DNA of 64,000 bases. It comes from a virus. The stretch spans positions 20,354 to 84,353 of IMG/VR virus record IMGVR_UViG_3300034220_000029; one strand, given 5' to 3'. This document shows positions 16,690 through 23,770 of this stretch, piece after piece; within the stretch, counting starts at the first letter, position 1; every line of letters starts with the position of its first letter. A program made the translations under genes and the position numbers. The notes under the pieces are model-generated. The model made no database searches, was not told the origin of the DNA, and was given only the letters and a program-made list of their open reading frames with translations.

Positions 16690-17036
16690 CGGTCGTCCTT
16701 GTGCTCGTTGATGGTGGCCTTGAACAGATGCTTCAGCTTCTCGATGTCTGGCCTGTCATAGAGTCGGTTGGTGTGACCGCAGTGTGGGCACTTGAAACGG
16801 CCTTCGCCGCTGTGCCAGGTGTCGCCACCCATGCAGCCGTGAGGCTGTTCGTACCAGTGGGTCTGGATGTAGTCCAGGTCCTTGATTTGCATGCCCATGC
16901 CGCAACCCTTGCCGAAGTTGTTGCTGGTGCACTGCACGAGGGTCCGGCTCAGCATTTCGCTGATGGCCTTCTGGGTCGCGCTCAGTTCAAGCTTCTTGGC
17001 CGTCTCCTCCGCGCGGAGGTCTTCGAGTGTTTTCAT
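16686..17036 (-). CDS. Putative zinc-finger protein (116 aa)
   Basis: An N-terminal coiled-coil-like helix is followed by a C-terminal module with FKCPHCGHTN and additional cysteines and histidines upstream (CTSNNFGKGCG and HGCMGG). Zinc binding is likely. The ATG at 17036 overlaps a mini-ORF (MKDDR) that has its own GGAG. The gene itself also ends in KDDR before the next start. Confidence 0.65.
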   Translation of the reverse strand: MKTLEDLRAEETAKKLELSATQKAISEMLSRTLVQCTSNNFGKGCGMGMQIKDLDYIQTHWYEQPHGCMGGDTWHSGEGRFKCPHCGHTNRLYDRPDIEKLKHLFKATINEHKDDR

Positions 17037-17062
17037 CGGTCGTCCTTCATGTTGTCTCCGTG

Positions 17063-17581
17063 CTAGTCTTCATCGGTAACGTCAGCGAACTGCCCAACGA
17101 ACGCGTCCACTTTCGCCGTGAGGCTCTTGTGAGCCGCCTCGACCTCTGTGAGCCTGCGCTGGTAGTACGTCAGCGCTTCGACGAACGCATCGGTGCTGCT
17201 CTTCGCCTTCATGGCGAGGTTCATGCCGCGGGTCTCGTCGTAAAGCCAGAAGCCGTTCGTACAGTTGGAGAGGGTGAGGGTCTCGCTCAGCTTCTCGTGC
17301 GTCTCCAACAGCTTGCGCGGCGGCTCAGGCTCAGGCACCGGCAGGGTCTCGGGCAGGGCGAACTCGCCGCCGTGCAGCTTGGCGTGCTCGTACAGCGCGC
17401 GGCCTTCCTTCGTGGGCACCCAGATGCGGTTGCCGTGATAGCCCGGCTCATCGCGCTTCTGCCAGTAGCACGCCGCCAGGAAGGTGAACTTCGACGCCAT
17501 GCTGTAACGGTCAAGCAGCCAGTGCAGCACTGGCTGGTGCTCAGGTGCTGCGTACTTCGTGATCTCGTCGCGGGTTTTCAT
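17063..17581 (-). CDS. Hypothetical protein (172 aa)
   Basis: Unknown protein with N-terminal aromatic residues (HWLLDRYSMASKFTFLAACYW), a proline-rich centre (PVPEPEPPRKLLE), then a C-terminal helix (LTEVEAAHKSLTAKVDAFV) probably forming a coiled coil. ATG at 17581. Confidence 0.65.
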   Translation of the reverse strand: MKTRDEITKYAAPEHQPVLHWLLDRYSMASKFTFLAACYWQKRDEPGYHGNRIWVPTKEGRALYEHAKLHGGEFALPETLPVPEPEPPRKLLETHEKLSETLTLSNCTNGFWLYDETRGMNLAMKAKSSTDAFVEALTYYQRRLTEVEAAHKSLTAKVDAFVGQFADVTDED

Positions 17582-17593
17582 ATCAACTTCCTT

Positions 17594-17830
17594 TCAGCCA
17601 ACAATTTCAAAGGCACTGCGCAGCGTGAACTCGCCCTCGTGGGGGCAGTAATAGGTGATGCAGTCGTCCCCTATGTACTCCTCAAGGTCCCTGTTCAGCC
17701 TGTGGGGGAAGGCCTCGCACGTCCGGGAGTTCATGACGCGCCGCTCACGGTTGCCGAGGACCTGGTTGAGCCCGTCAGGGATGTGCCACGGACCGCGGTT
17801 GCGAGGCACGTAGATGTCCTTGATCCTCAC
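17594..17830 (-). CDS. Small hypothetical protein (78 aa, GTG start)
   Basis: The GTG at 17830 overlaps the upstream stop in GTGA, right after the GAGGAG that encodes the upstream C-terminus EELA. The protein has a conserved-looking IGDDCITYYCPHEGEF segment with two cysteines. Function unknown. Confidence 0.6.
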   Translation of the reverse strand: MRIKDIYVPRNRGPWHIPDGLNQVLGNRERRVMNSRTCEAFPHRLNRDLEEYIGDDCITYYCPHEGEFTLRSAFEIVG

Positions 17831-18000
17831 GCGAGCTCCTCGGGCGGGGGCGCCACCTGGCAGCGGCCCTCGGCATAAGCGTCGAGCAGGGCAATGGCCA
17901 GCTCCCTGTTGTTATCAAAGTAGTCGTTATCACCTTCGAGATAGCCAGGGTAGGTTTCCTCGTCGTAAGGTCTGCGAGGTTTGTGCTCAGGCAGCTTCAT
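17827..18000 (-). CDS. Small hypothetical protein (57 aa)
   Basis: A 57-residue protein rich in charged and aromatic residues (TYPGYLEGDNDYFDNN), ending in EELA. The ATG at 18000 is in the coupled ATGA junction; its ribosome binding site is the end of the upstream gene. It is the last of three adjacent genes that end with EELA. Confidence 0.6.
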   Translation of the reverse strand: MKLPEHKPRRPYDEETYPGYLEGDNDYFDNNRELAIALLDAYAEGRCQVAPPPEELA

Positions 18001-18503
18001 GCCAACTCCTCGTAGGCCTTGGCCTTGATGTAGCACTCGTCGACAAGCGGTTCGGGATGCAGATAGACCACAGAGTTGCCGTCCACCTTGCGCCGGAAGA
18101 GCAGGTAGCAGCTGTAGTCGACGCCGCCGTGACACTGGCCGTTCTGCAGGTAGCATTGGTTGCCGATGGTCCCGACGACGTGCATCCCACTGGGGGCGTG
18201 GCCCGCAACCTCAATTGATTCGGCGAGCCGCATCATGTCCAGCATTGCGCGCACCTTTGCCTTGTGGAACGGCAGCATCTTGTTGCTGGTCATCTCCTTG
18301 AGGTAGCCCTCGGCACGCAGACTCTTGATGGGGATTCTGATTTTGCGCAGCACCTGGCGCAGTGCCATGCGCCCGTAGTAATCAAGGTTCTCTTTGGACA
18401 TGCCGCTGATGTCAATGACAGTGCCGATTGGCAGCTTTGGCTTTGGCAGCGCAACTGGGTCGCCCAGGTACTGGATTTGATCCAGAGGAGACTTCGCTCT
18501 CAC
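17997..18503 (-). CDS. Hypothetical protein (168 aa, GTG start)
   Basis: The GTG at 18503 overlaps the upstream TGA (GTGA) with GAGGAG 7 nt before it. Upstream in-frame starts would lie in the NinX-like gene. It has a basic middle (QVLRKIRIPIKSLRAEGYLK) and several cysteines near the C-terminus; it ends in EELA. Function unknown. Confidence 0.65.
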   Translation of the reverse strand: MRAKSPLDQIQYLGDPVALPKPKLPIGTVIDISGMSKENLDYYGRMALRQVLRKIRIPIKSLRAEGYLKEMTSNKMLPFHKAKVRAMLDMMRLAESIEVAGHAPSGMHVVGTIGNQCYLQNGQCHGGVDYSCYLLFRRKVDGNSVVYLHPEPLVDECYIKAKAYEELA

Positions 18504-18901
18504 GCGAGCTCCTCGGGCACTTCCACCTCTTTGCCGAGCACCGACGCCACGTAGCAGCGCATGGCTGCAATGAGGAACGTCTCGCCGTAGTAGCAGTGAA
18601 AATCCCCGCCCTCGTGGCGCAGTGAGGCGTATGCGAACCACTTTCTGTCCGGGGTCACAAGATCGGCGATCGCCGGTGATGCGTCAGCCGAACCACGCAC
18701 CCAAGGGCGTTCACGCTCAATGATCGGCCACGCTATGGCCGGGTCGATGCATGGGGCGTAGTTCGGGTCCGCCGAGTACAGTGCCCGGCGCACGAGGTGT
18801 GGGTACTCGTTGCCGGTTGCGATCCAGACCGGGGTGCCTTCACACTTCGCAACCAGCCAATCGATCTGGGCCAGCGTTGCGTCTGCGACTTTGATTTTCA
18901 T
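18500..18901 (-). CDS. NinX-like protein (DUF2591)
   Basis: The product begins MKIKVADATLAQIDWLVAKC and ends with a segment containing TFLIAAMRCYVASVLGKEVEVPEELA, the conserved ends of the phage NinX/DUF2591 family. The middle carries AIAWPIIERERPW, also typical. Members occur in many proteobacterial phages; function is not established. Length (133) fits the family. The ATG at 18901 overlaps the upstream gene by 4 nt. Confidence 0.85.
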   Translation of the reverse strand: MKIKVADATLAQIDWLVAKCEGTPVWIATGNEYPHLVRRALYSADPNYAPCIDPAIAWPIIERERPWVRGSADASPAIADLVTPDRKWFAYASLRHEGGDFHCYYGETFLIAAMRCYVASVLGKEVEVPEELA

Positions 18902-19149
18902 TTGGTCTGCCTTTCAAAGATGGGCTCGAAGACTTCGCTGATGTCGTTGTCGGGGACCAGGTCGTCGTTGACCGTGTCGCCACAGCCGACAGCGAAGTCC
19001 TCGATCGCGTCGAGCACGGCGTCATGGACGGGTCCAGGCCACTCTTCGCCGATGACAGTCACGCGCTCCAGCTCCCCAAGGGCTTCCCAGAAGGCGACCT
19101 TGGCGGAGATCACCGCACGAGCTGCGGCACATTGTTCGGGGGTCATCAT
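18898..19149 (-). CDS. Hypothetical protein (83 aa)
   Basis: A helical, acidic protein with the start MMTPEQCAAARAVISAKVAF. ATG at 19149 (ATGA overlap). A 1-mismatch copy of the 13-bp motif (18943-18955) lies near its 3' end. Function unknown. Confidence 0.65.
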   Translation of the reverse strand: MMTPEQCAAARAVISAKVAFWEALGELERVTVIGEEWPGPVHDAVLDAIEDFAVGCGDTVNDDLVPDNDISEVFEPIFERQTK

Positions 19150-19421
19150 GAGTCTTGCTCCAGCGTCACGTCGGCGTCGGCGCAGAGCACCGAGACCTTG
19201 ATGCCCATCTCGTCAAGCTTGCCGTAGCCTTCGATGAAGTCGTTGTTCCAGCCAGCGATGCGGCCGGTGGCCGCCAGCTCGCCGATGTGGGCGACGTGTT
19301 CTTCGATCGTGTCGAAGGCGTAGAAGCTCTTGCGGAACTCCTCCATGAACTCCGGTGTGAATTTGGTCTCGTCGATCGAGACATCGACGAGCACGTCGAC
19401 GTTGACAGTAAAGTTTTTCAT
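19146..19421 (-). CDS. Conserved phage protein of unknown function (91 aa)
   Basis: Starts KNFTVNVDVLVDVSIDETKF and contains FMEEFRKSFYAFDTIEEHV and FIEGYGKLDEMG. I recall this layout from a common family of small phage proteins without known function. The ATG at 19421 is preceded by GGAG and the consensus leader hairpin, only 2 nt after the upstream stop. Confidence 0.75.
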   Translation of the reverse strand: MKNFTVNVDVLVDVSIDETKFTPEFMEEFRKSFYAFDTIEEHVAHIGELAATGRIAGWNNDFIEGYGKLDEMGIKVSVLCADADVTLEQDS

Positions 19422-19437
19422 GTTGAACTCCGTTGTT

Positions 19438-19452
19438 GCCGCAAAGCGCGGC
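19438..19452 (-). promoter_or_regulatory. SD-proximal leader hairpin (GCCGC-GCUUU-GCGGC)
   Basis: Identical stem and loop to the hairpin before the methyltransferase gene. It begins 2 nt after the upstream stop codon and ends 6 nt before GGAG. Confidence 0.75.
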
Positions 19453-19454
19453 GG

Positions 19455-19643
19455 TTATTTGACTGCGGCCTTCTTCACTTCACGGCACGCCGACCAGCGG
19501 GCAGACTTGCCGATGTCAGCAACCAACTCCATGCAGTCGGCCTTGGTTGCGATGTTGTCGATGACGACCGGGCCGCCGCTGGCAGCGTGGTAGCCGGTAA
19601 GGTCGAAGTAGGCGATGAACACCCAGACAGCGATCGTGCTCAT
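19455..19643 (-). CDS. Small putative membrane or secreted protein (62 aa)
   Basis: The N-terminus (STIAVWVFIAYFDLTGYHAA) is hydrophobic enough for a short membrane anchor or signal. The rest has two cysteines, possibly a disulfide. ATGA-coupled to the upstream gene. Function unknown. Confidence 0.6.
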   Translation of the reverse strand: MSTIAVWVFIAYFDLTGYHAASGGPVVIDNIATKADCMELVADIGKSARWSACREVKKAAVK

Positions 19644-19888
19644 GCCGCAGCCCTCCAGTCAGCGATGGCCTTCTGCCCTGCGTCGAAGTGGGCCTTGGCC
19701 TGCTCTTGGAATCCGAACAGGGCGGTGATGCGCGCCAGTTCCTGAATGGCCTGCAGGAACACGACCTCGGGGCCATGCTCTGCCGGCAAGTCGCTGCTGT
19801 CGTGCTTCTGGCTCATCTGGTACTGGTCGTTGGACGCGTAGTCGATGACATACCGTGTCCGCGTCAACTTGGGTTCAGCGCGGCTCAT
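19640..19888 (-). CDS. Hypothetical protein (82 aa)
   Basis: A mostly helical protein (EVVFLQAIQELARITALFGF) with a polar N-terminus. The ATG at 19888 overlaps the upstream TGA and follows GAAGGA. Function unknown. Confidence 0.6.
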   Translation of the reverse strand: MSRAEPKLTRTRYVIDYASNDQYQMSQKHDSSDLPAEHGPEVVFLQAIQELARITALFGFQEQAKAHFDAGQKAIADWRAAA

Positions 19889-20076
19889 TCCTTCATCCCT
19901 CCCAGAGCGAGGCCCAGCCAGATCAGGCCGAGGCCGATCCTGTTCAGGCCGTACCGCACCGGGGACGACAGCAGCAGCCAGCCGGTGAACCAGTAGCCGT
20001 CACACTTGATGCTGTGCTTCAAGGCCGGGTTGAACTCGCCCCAGAAGGTGCGCTTTGTTTTGATGGATTTAGGCAT
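19885..20076 (-). CDS. Small putative membrane protein (63 aa)
   Basis: A basic N-terminus (KSIKTKRTFW) is followed by one hydrophobic stretch (YWFTGWLLLSSP) and a second (LGLIWLGLALGG), so one or two membrane helices are likely. The ATG at 20076 overlaps the upstream gene by 8 nt; the longer version would run into the upstream coding region. Function unknown. Confidence 0.6.
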   Translation of the reverse strand: MPKSIKTKRTFWGEFNPALKHSIKCDGYWFTGWLLLSSPVRYGLNRIGLGLIWLGLALGGMKE

Positions 20077-20437
20077 CGTTGGCTTTCTTGGTGGTGTTGA
20101 GACGCTGGGCCTGCAGCTCAGCCTCCATGGCTGGGAACTCGTTGAAGCGCCGGCAGATTTCATCGATCGTTTCCCGCAGGTTCCATGCGTCGTCGCCAAT
20201 GCCGAGCGTCTCGGGAATAACGGCGATGGTGGTCTCGGGCCGGTCGTGGTACGTGGTGAACAGCTGGCCCTCAGCCAACACCAATTTCTGGTGGTGGTCG
20301 GTGAAGCGATCAGCAGCAGGCTTGTAGATCAAGCGGAACGCCTCCAGAAACTGGGCATCGTCGGTGAAAAAGATGTTGCCGTCGCGGTGGACGATGCCAC
20401 CTGCTGCGCGGATGGCGTCCTTGATCTCCTGGCTCAC
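20069..20437 (-). CDS. Hypothetical protein (122 aa, GTG start)
   Basis: Starts SQEIKDAIRAAGGIVHRDGNIFF from a GTG at 20437 that overlaps the upstream TGA in GTGA. A C-terminal helix (DEICRRFNEFPAMEAELQAQ) is likely. The layout resembles small variable proteins of phage accessory regions. Function unknown. Confidence 0.65.
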   Translation of the reverse strand: MSQEIKDAIRAAGGIVHRDGNIFFTDDAQFLEAFRLIYKPAADRFTDHHQKLVLAEGQLFTTYHDRPETTIAVIPETLGIGDDAWNLRETIDEICRRFNEFPAMEAELQAQRLNTTKKANDA

Positions 20438-20679
20438 TCCGGCACCTCATCGGCGAAGCGCGAATAGACCACGCCGTGGGTATCGCCGTTGAGGGCGATC
20501 TCCCGCAGGCTGGGGAAGTAAGCGAAGGCGTCCGCCACCCACTGCGGCACGCCGCCGTCGTCACCAACAGGCTGCGGACCCGAGGCGTAGAAGTTGCCGC
20601 GAATCTCCAGCTTGGTGTGGCTGTGGGCGCCGTGGAACGTGGGCTTGGTGCTGCCCTTCATTGCGAACGAGAGGCTCAT
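20434..20679 (-). CDS. Hypothetical protein (81 aa)
   Basis: A small protein with conserved-looking HSHTKLEIRGNFYASGPQP and a short C-terminal beta/alpha part. ATG at 20679 overlaps the upstream stop; GGAG precedes it by 7 nt. Function unknown. Confidence 0.6.
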   Translation of the reverse strand: MSLSFAMKGSTKPTFHGAHSHTKLEIRGNFYASGPQPVGDDGGVPQWVADAFAYFPSLREIALNGDTHGVVYSRFADEVPE

Positions 20680-20987
20680 GCTTTTTCTCCTGGTTTGAGC
20701 GCCGCGATCTGGGCAAGCAGCGCGGGGTCGGTCTTGAAGTTGGCGATCGCGGACAGGTCCACGGTCGGGCTCAGGCTGTCCGGCAAATCACCGGCAGGCG
20801 CAGCGGCGTAGCCCCTGCCGGCTTCCTGCTCGCTGCGGATGTTCCAGGCGCGGGCGAACCCGGCCTCGAAAGTCCGGCGGTTGGCGATGGTGTCAAGCAT
20901 CGGATGGCGCGCCGTGAAGTACGCCTCGGCCGCGTCGTTGCGGTGCGCCTCCATCAGTGCGTGGTCTCGCTCGAATCGGTCGCTCAT
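20676..20987 (-). CDS. Hypothetical protein (103 aa)
   Basis: The ATG at 20987 sits in an ATGA with the upstream stop; earlier in-frame starts lie inside the upstream gene and are rejected. The segment NRRTFEAGFARAWNI looks conserved. Probably a helical accessory protein. Confidence 0.6.
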   Translation of the reverse strand: MSDRFERDHALMEAHRNDAAEAYFTARHPMLDTIANRRTFEAGFARAWNIRSEQEAGRGYAAAPAGDLPDSLSPTVDLSAIANFKTDPALLAQIAALKPGEKA

Positions 20988-21796
20988 GCGGGTTCTCCAG
21001 TGGAGTGCACGGTGCCTTTGAATTGCAGGCCCGGGCAGGGTTTCTTGTGCGAATAGTCGGTGCCGGTCTGAATCTCGCCGGAGCCGCCACACAGGTGGCA
21101 GGGTGTGCACTCGTCGGCGTCGTAGTCGAGGATGTCGGGCCTTGTGGTGGTCTCGCCGATGATGTGGCGCATGCGATCAGCCTCGTACCGAACCCGGTGC
21201 GGGTACTCGGAGCGGTCGATCGTGAAGCACTCCTCTTTGTCCGCGCTGTATAGCAGGGCTGTCCAGTTGTTCCGGCCGTTCGACTCGGGCATCTTCCCGT
21301 ACCAGACCGAGAGGCCTCCGGCGATCAGTTCGGGATGACCGTCGAGCTCGCCGCGAATCTCCAACTCCTCCTTGACCGCCCCTTCCACGCTCTCGGTGAT
21401 GTGGTCATCGATCACGGACATGATCACGGAGGGCAGAGTGTTAACCTTGCTGATCCGGCCGCCAGTGGCGTGGCACAGCACGATCGGGTAGGAGTGCAGG
21501 ATCATGCTGAAGTCGCTCAGCTCCTTCTTCAGCAGATCGATGTCGATCGTGCCGTCCTCCTTGAGGATCAGCTCGGACCAGAACTTCCAGGCATCCTCCA
21601 CGCTCTCGATCGCGTCGACATCGCCGAGCCGCGGCAGCGCCGTCACGTCCGGCAGACCGTCAATCGTGGCACGCTGGATGCGGCGCACGATGTCGCGTAG
21701 GAATTTGCTCTCGGCCGGTGGGTAGCCGCTGAACGCTGTGGCGTGGCGGAGGTCGGTGGCGATGACGGCCAGTGTCTGTGCAGTTTCTTTTTTCAT
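20984..21796 (-). CDS. Hypothetical protein with CxxC motif (270 aa)
   Basis: A mixed alpha/beta protein. A CTPCHLCGGSGEIQ segment near residue 230 resembles one DnaJ-type zinc repeat, and a VLCHATGGRISKVNTLP segment precedes a hydrophobic strand. I do not recognise the family. ATG at 21796 is coupled to the upstream stop. Confidence 0.65.
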   Translation of the reverse strand: MKKETAQTLAVIATDLRHATAFSGYPPAESKFLRDIVRRIQRATIDGLPDVTALPRLGDVDAIESVEDAWKFWSELILKEDGTIDIDLLKKELSDFSMILHSYPIVLCHATGGRISKVNTLPSVIMSVIDDHITESVEGAVKEELEIRGELDGHPELIAGGLSVWYGKMPESNGRNNWTALLYSADKEECFTIDRSEYPHRVRYEADRMRHIIGETTTRPDILDYDADECTPCHLCGGSGEIQTGTDYSHKKPCPGLQFKGTVHSTGEPA

Positions 21797-22026
21797 TTTG
21801 GTTCCCGGGTTGTGTTGAGGACGGCTTTCTGGATCGCCTCAGCCGCGTCGATCCACTGGAGCTTTGCGCACAGCCCTGCCTGAGCCCATTCGGGCCCTTG
21901 AAGCGGGGCGACAACACCAGCGCGGTGGGCGCTGTAGCCGATCTCCGCGAGGCGTTGCCACTCGTCGACCTCAGCGTCGGTAGGGATGCCGGGGAGAGTG
22001 GCTGTCGGTATGGTTGGATTGGGCAT
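21793..22026 (-). CDS. Hypothetical protein (77 aa)
   Basis: A short protein with N-terminal proline/threonine residues and a helical core (DEVDEWQRLAEIGY-like order: AEVDEWQRLAEIGYSAHRAG). The ATG at 22026 has GGAG 6 nt upstream and is not overlapped. Function unknown. Confidence 0.6.
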   Translation of the reverse strand: MPNPTIPTATLPGIPTDAEVDEWQRLAEIGYSAHRAGVVAPLQGPEWAQAGLCAKLQWIDAAEAIQKAVLNTTREPK

Positions 22027-22037
22027 GTCAGCTCCAG

Positions 22038-22427
22038 TTAGGCGCGCATCGTGCGCAGTTCGTCGTACAGGCGTTGGGAGGCTCCAGGGTCGCCGTCGTC
22101 AGCTTCTTCGACCTCGGCGGCCACGTACTCGTCAAGTCGACGCCAGAAGGCTCGGCGGTCGGGCAGTGGGCTGTCGGCCTGGCCCTTGGTGGTGATGGCC
22201 TCGACGCCGTTGGTAGGCACGTCAGCGGGGCGCCAGACGTGCCCACAGCCGTCGCACAGGTGCGAGCGGTGGGGTGGGTTGGTCCAGCGAGACTCAGGGC
22301 AGATGCACTGGTCGTCGAAGGTGCCGCCGCCGGGGGTCAGGCAGGATCGTGTGTGCGGCTCCGGCGCGTCGATGTGCTGCCGGCCGCAGGCCGGGCAGTG
22401 CAGCACCATGTCGATCGGGGCGTTCAT
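22038..22427 (-). CDS. Zinc-ribbon protein common in phages (129 aa)
   Basis: Starts with APIDMVLHCPACGRQHID followed by PHRSHLCDGCGHVWRPADVP. The two CxxC pairs form a zinc ribbon, and the wording of this segment is familiar from many phages of proteobacteria; function unknown. The ATG at 22427 forms an ATGA with the upstream stop; longer in-frame starts run through another gene and non-coding DNA. Confidence 0.8.
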   Translation of the reverse strand: MNAPIDMVLHCPACGRQHIDAPEPHTRSCLTPGGGTFDDQCICPESRWTNPPHRSHLCDGCGHVWRPADVPTNGVEAITTKGQADSPLPDRRAFWRRLDEYVAAEVEEADDGDPGASQRLYDELRTMRA

Positions 22428-22639
22428 CCATTCCTCGCAAGCTTGCGCAGGGCGAGCATGTCGCGGCCACTCACGAGGACGTCGAAGTTGAGCTGGCGTC
22501 TGGCCGCGCGGCGCAGCTTGCGCAGGGCCGTGGTGCGCCCCATCAGATGGCGCGGGCCGCCACCCCACCGGGCGTGAAGCCGCAGGTCGTACGTCAGGTT
22601 GATGACGACGTAGGGTTTGCGTTTGAGGCTTGAACTCAT
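22424..22639 (-). CDS. Small basic protein (71 aa)
   Basis: Very basic, with TTALRKLRRAARRQLNF, so RNA or DNA binding is possible. The ATG at 22639 follows AGGAG and a shared-type hairpin, and it is the first gene after the non-coding block 22674-23377. Function unknown. Confidence 0.6.
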   Translation of the reverse strand: MSSSLKRKPYVVINLTYDLRLHARWGGGPRHLMGRTTALRKLRRAARRQLNFDVLVSGRDMLALRKLARNG

Positions 22640-22658
22640 TTGGACTCCTAAAACAATA

Positions 22659-22673
22659 GCAACAAGGTGTTGC
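22659..22673 (-). promoter_or_regulatory. SD-proximal leader hairpin (GCAAC-ACCUU-GUUGC)
   Basis: Stem GCAAC/GTTGC with loop ACCUU, 10 nt before AGGAG. The stem sequence differs completely from the GCCGC copies but pairs perfectly. The following 16 nt (GCTATTGTTTTAGGAG) recur at 22971-22986 after another hairpin. Confidence 0.65.
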
Positions 22674-23377
22674 GGGTAAAGGGCTGGGCCCTCTCCAGTA
22701 CATCCGGTGCACTGGGGAGGGCACCCCCGAAGGGGTGCCGTCTCTCATTAGCTGGCTATCGCCGTTTCCAGGCCAGCGCTGGTTACCCAATCCCGCCTTC
22801 AGGGGTCGGCGACTGAGGTGAAAGCGAGGGGTGCGTTAAAGCCCAGTGGGTCAGGGCGCACCTTCCTCAGCAGCGGTGGGTTGGACGGTCGCGCCTCTCA
22901 TCCCATCCCGGTCTACCGCTCAATGTCTCCCCGACCCTAAGTTCCGTTTAAATTTTGTGTGATGTTGTGCTCCTAAAACAATAGCTAGCAGCCCTTACTG
23001 GGCGGTGCGGTACCGCCCATTTCGGGCGAAAAAATCTACTCCAAATACGGCGCTCTCTCGTGCACAGATCGCGCCGCATTCAGGCTAGGTTTTGCATCTC
23101 GCGGATGGAATTAACGTCTTCTGTTGACGGCCCTCGAAGGGCGGTTTGGCCGCTGATCGTGCTGGCCGTGACAGTGACCCCTCGGGGTATGCAGGGCTAT
23201 GCAGTCAGCGCTCCTCACCCGGAACACAGGTGATCTGGAGCGGTTGGCTTTGACGGCGTGATGCAAGTTTGTCTGCTGCCGCGTGAGGTGGGTCAATATT
23301 TCATGTCGTTCTCCTTGTAAATGCCAAGCAGGCCGAAAGGGTTCCCACTTGGATCACCCAGCCTGCTTTTTCTTCAA
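22674..23377 (-). other. Hairpin-rich non-coding region, possible structured RNA
   Basis: About 700 nt without a convincing gene. On the minus strand it contains a GCACCCC-TTCG-GGGGTGC hairpin with a UUCG tetraloop (22721-22738), a CCCTC-CCAGT stem interrupted by a T-G step (22689-22721), a two-part stem GGTGCG/GCCC paired with GGGC/CGCACC (22830-22862), the 10-bp palindrome CCAGCGCTGG (22772-22781), and overlapping 5-nt-loop hairpins at 22991-23030. A strong AAGGAGAACGAC ribosome binding site at 23308-23319 is followed by ATG AAA TAT TGA, a three-codon ORF. A 61-codon arginine-rich ORF (23111-23296) starts on a TTG in that stop but looks unnatural. Confidence 0.5.
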
Positions 23378-23770
23378 TCACTCCTCGTCGAAGTACGGCC
23401 CTCCCACTTGTCCGGGCAGCGTGTTGCTGCGCTGAACCACAGCCCACTCAAGGCCTGTGGCGCCGGGCACCCGACGAATTTCAAACTCACCTTCAAGGAA
23501 GATGCTGCGGTAGTCCAGCAGCGCGTGCTCGGCGCGAGACTGGTCCCTGCCGAAGCGCTCAACCACGGTAAAGCCAGCCCGAAGGTTGACGGCCTCGCAG
23601 GTGAGCACGGTCATGGTCTTCTGGTCGATTTCCAGCCGCAGCACCACGTTGCACGGGCCGTGCTTGATGCAGTCCTCTGCGTCAAGCTTGTGGTCGTGCA
23701 GCGAGGCCGTGATGACGTTGCTCAGATCGGTACCCAGCACGAGTCCCAGCCACTTGACGGACGGGCTCAT
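23378..23770 (-). CDS. Hypothetical protein (130 aa)
   Basis: The start is the ATG at 23770 in an ATGA with the upstream stop. The product is beta-rich (VVLRLEIDQKTMTVLTCEAV) with a C-terminal GEFEIRRVPGATGLEWAV segment. Function unknown. Confidence 0.65.
   Translation of the reverse strand: MSPSVKWLGLVLGTDLSNVITASLHDHKLDAEDCIKHGPCNVVLRLEIDQKTMTVLTCEAVNLRAGFTVVERFGRDQSRAEHALLDYRSIFLEGEFEIRRVPGATGLEWAVVQRSNTLPGQVGGPYFDEE

Noticed and set aside
22721-22738. UUCG hairpin as a simple terminator
   Set aside because: It is not followed by a T run on the minus strand, so it is treated as part of an RNA structure.
23111-23296. 61-codon arginine-rich frame in the hairpin-rich region
   Set aside because: Its start is a TTG inside a stop junction and the composition is unlike the neighbours; more likely RNA than protein.
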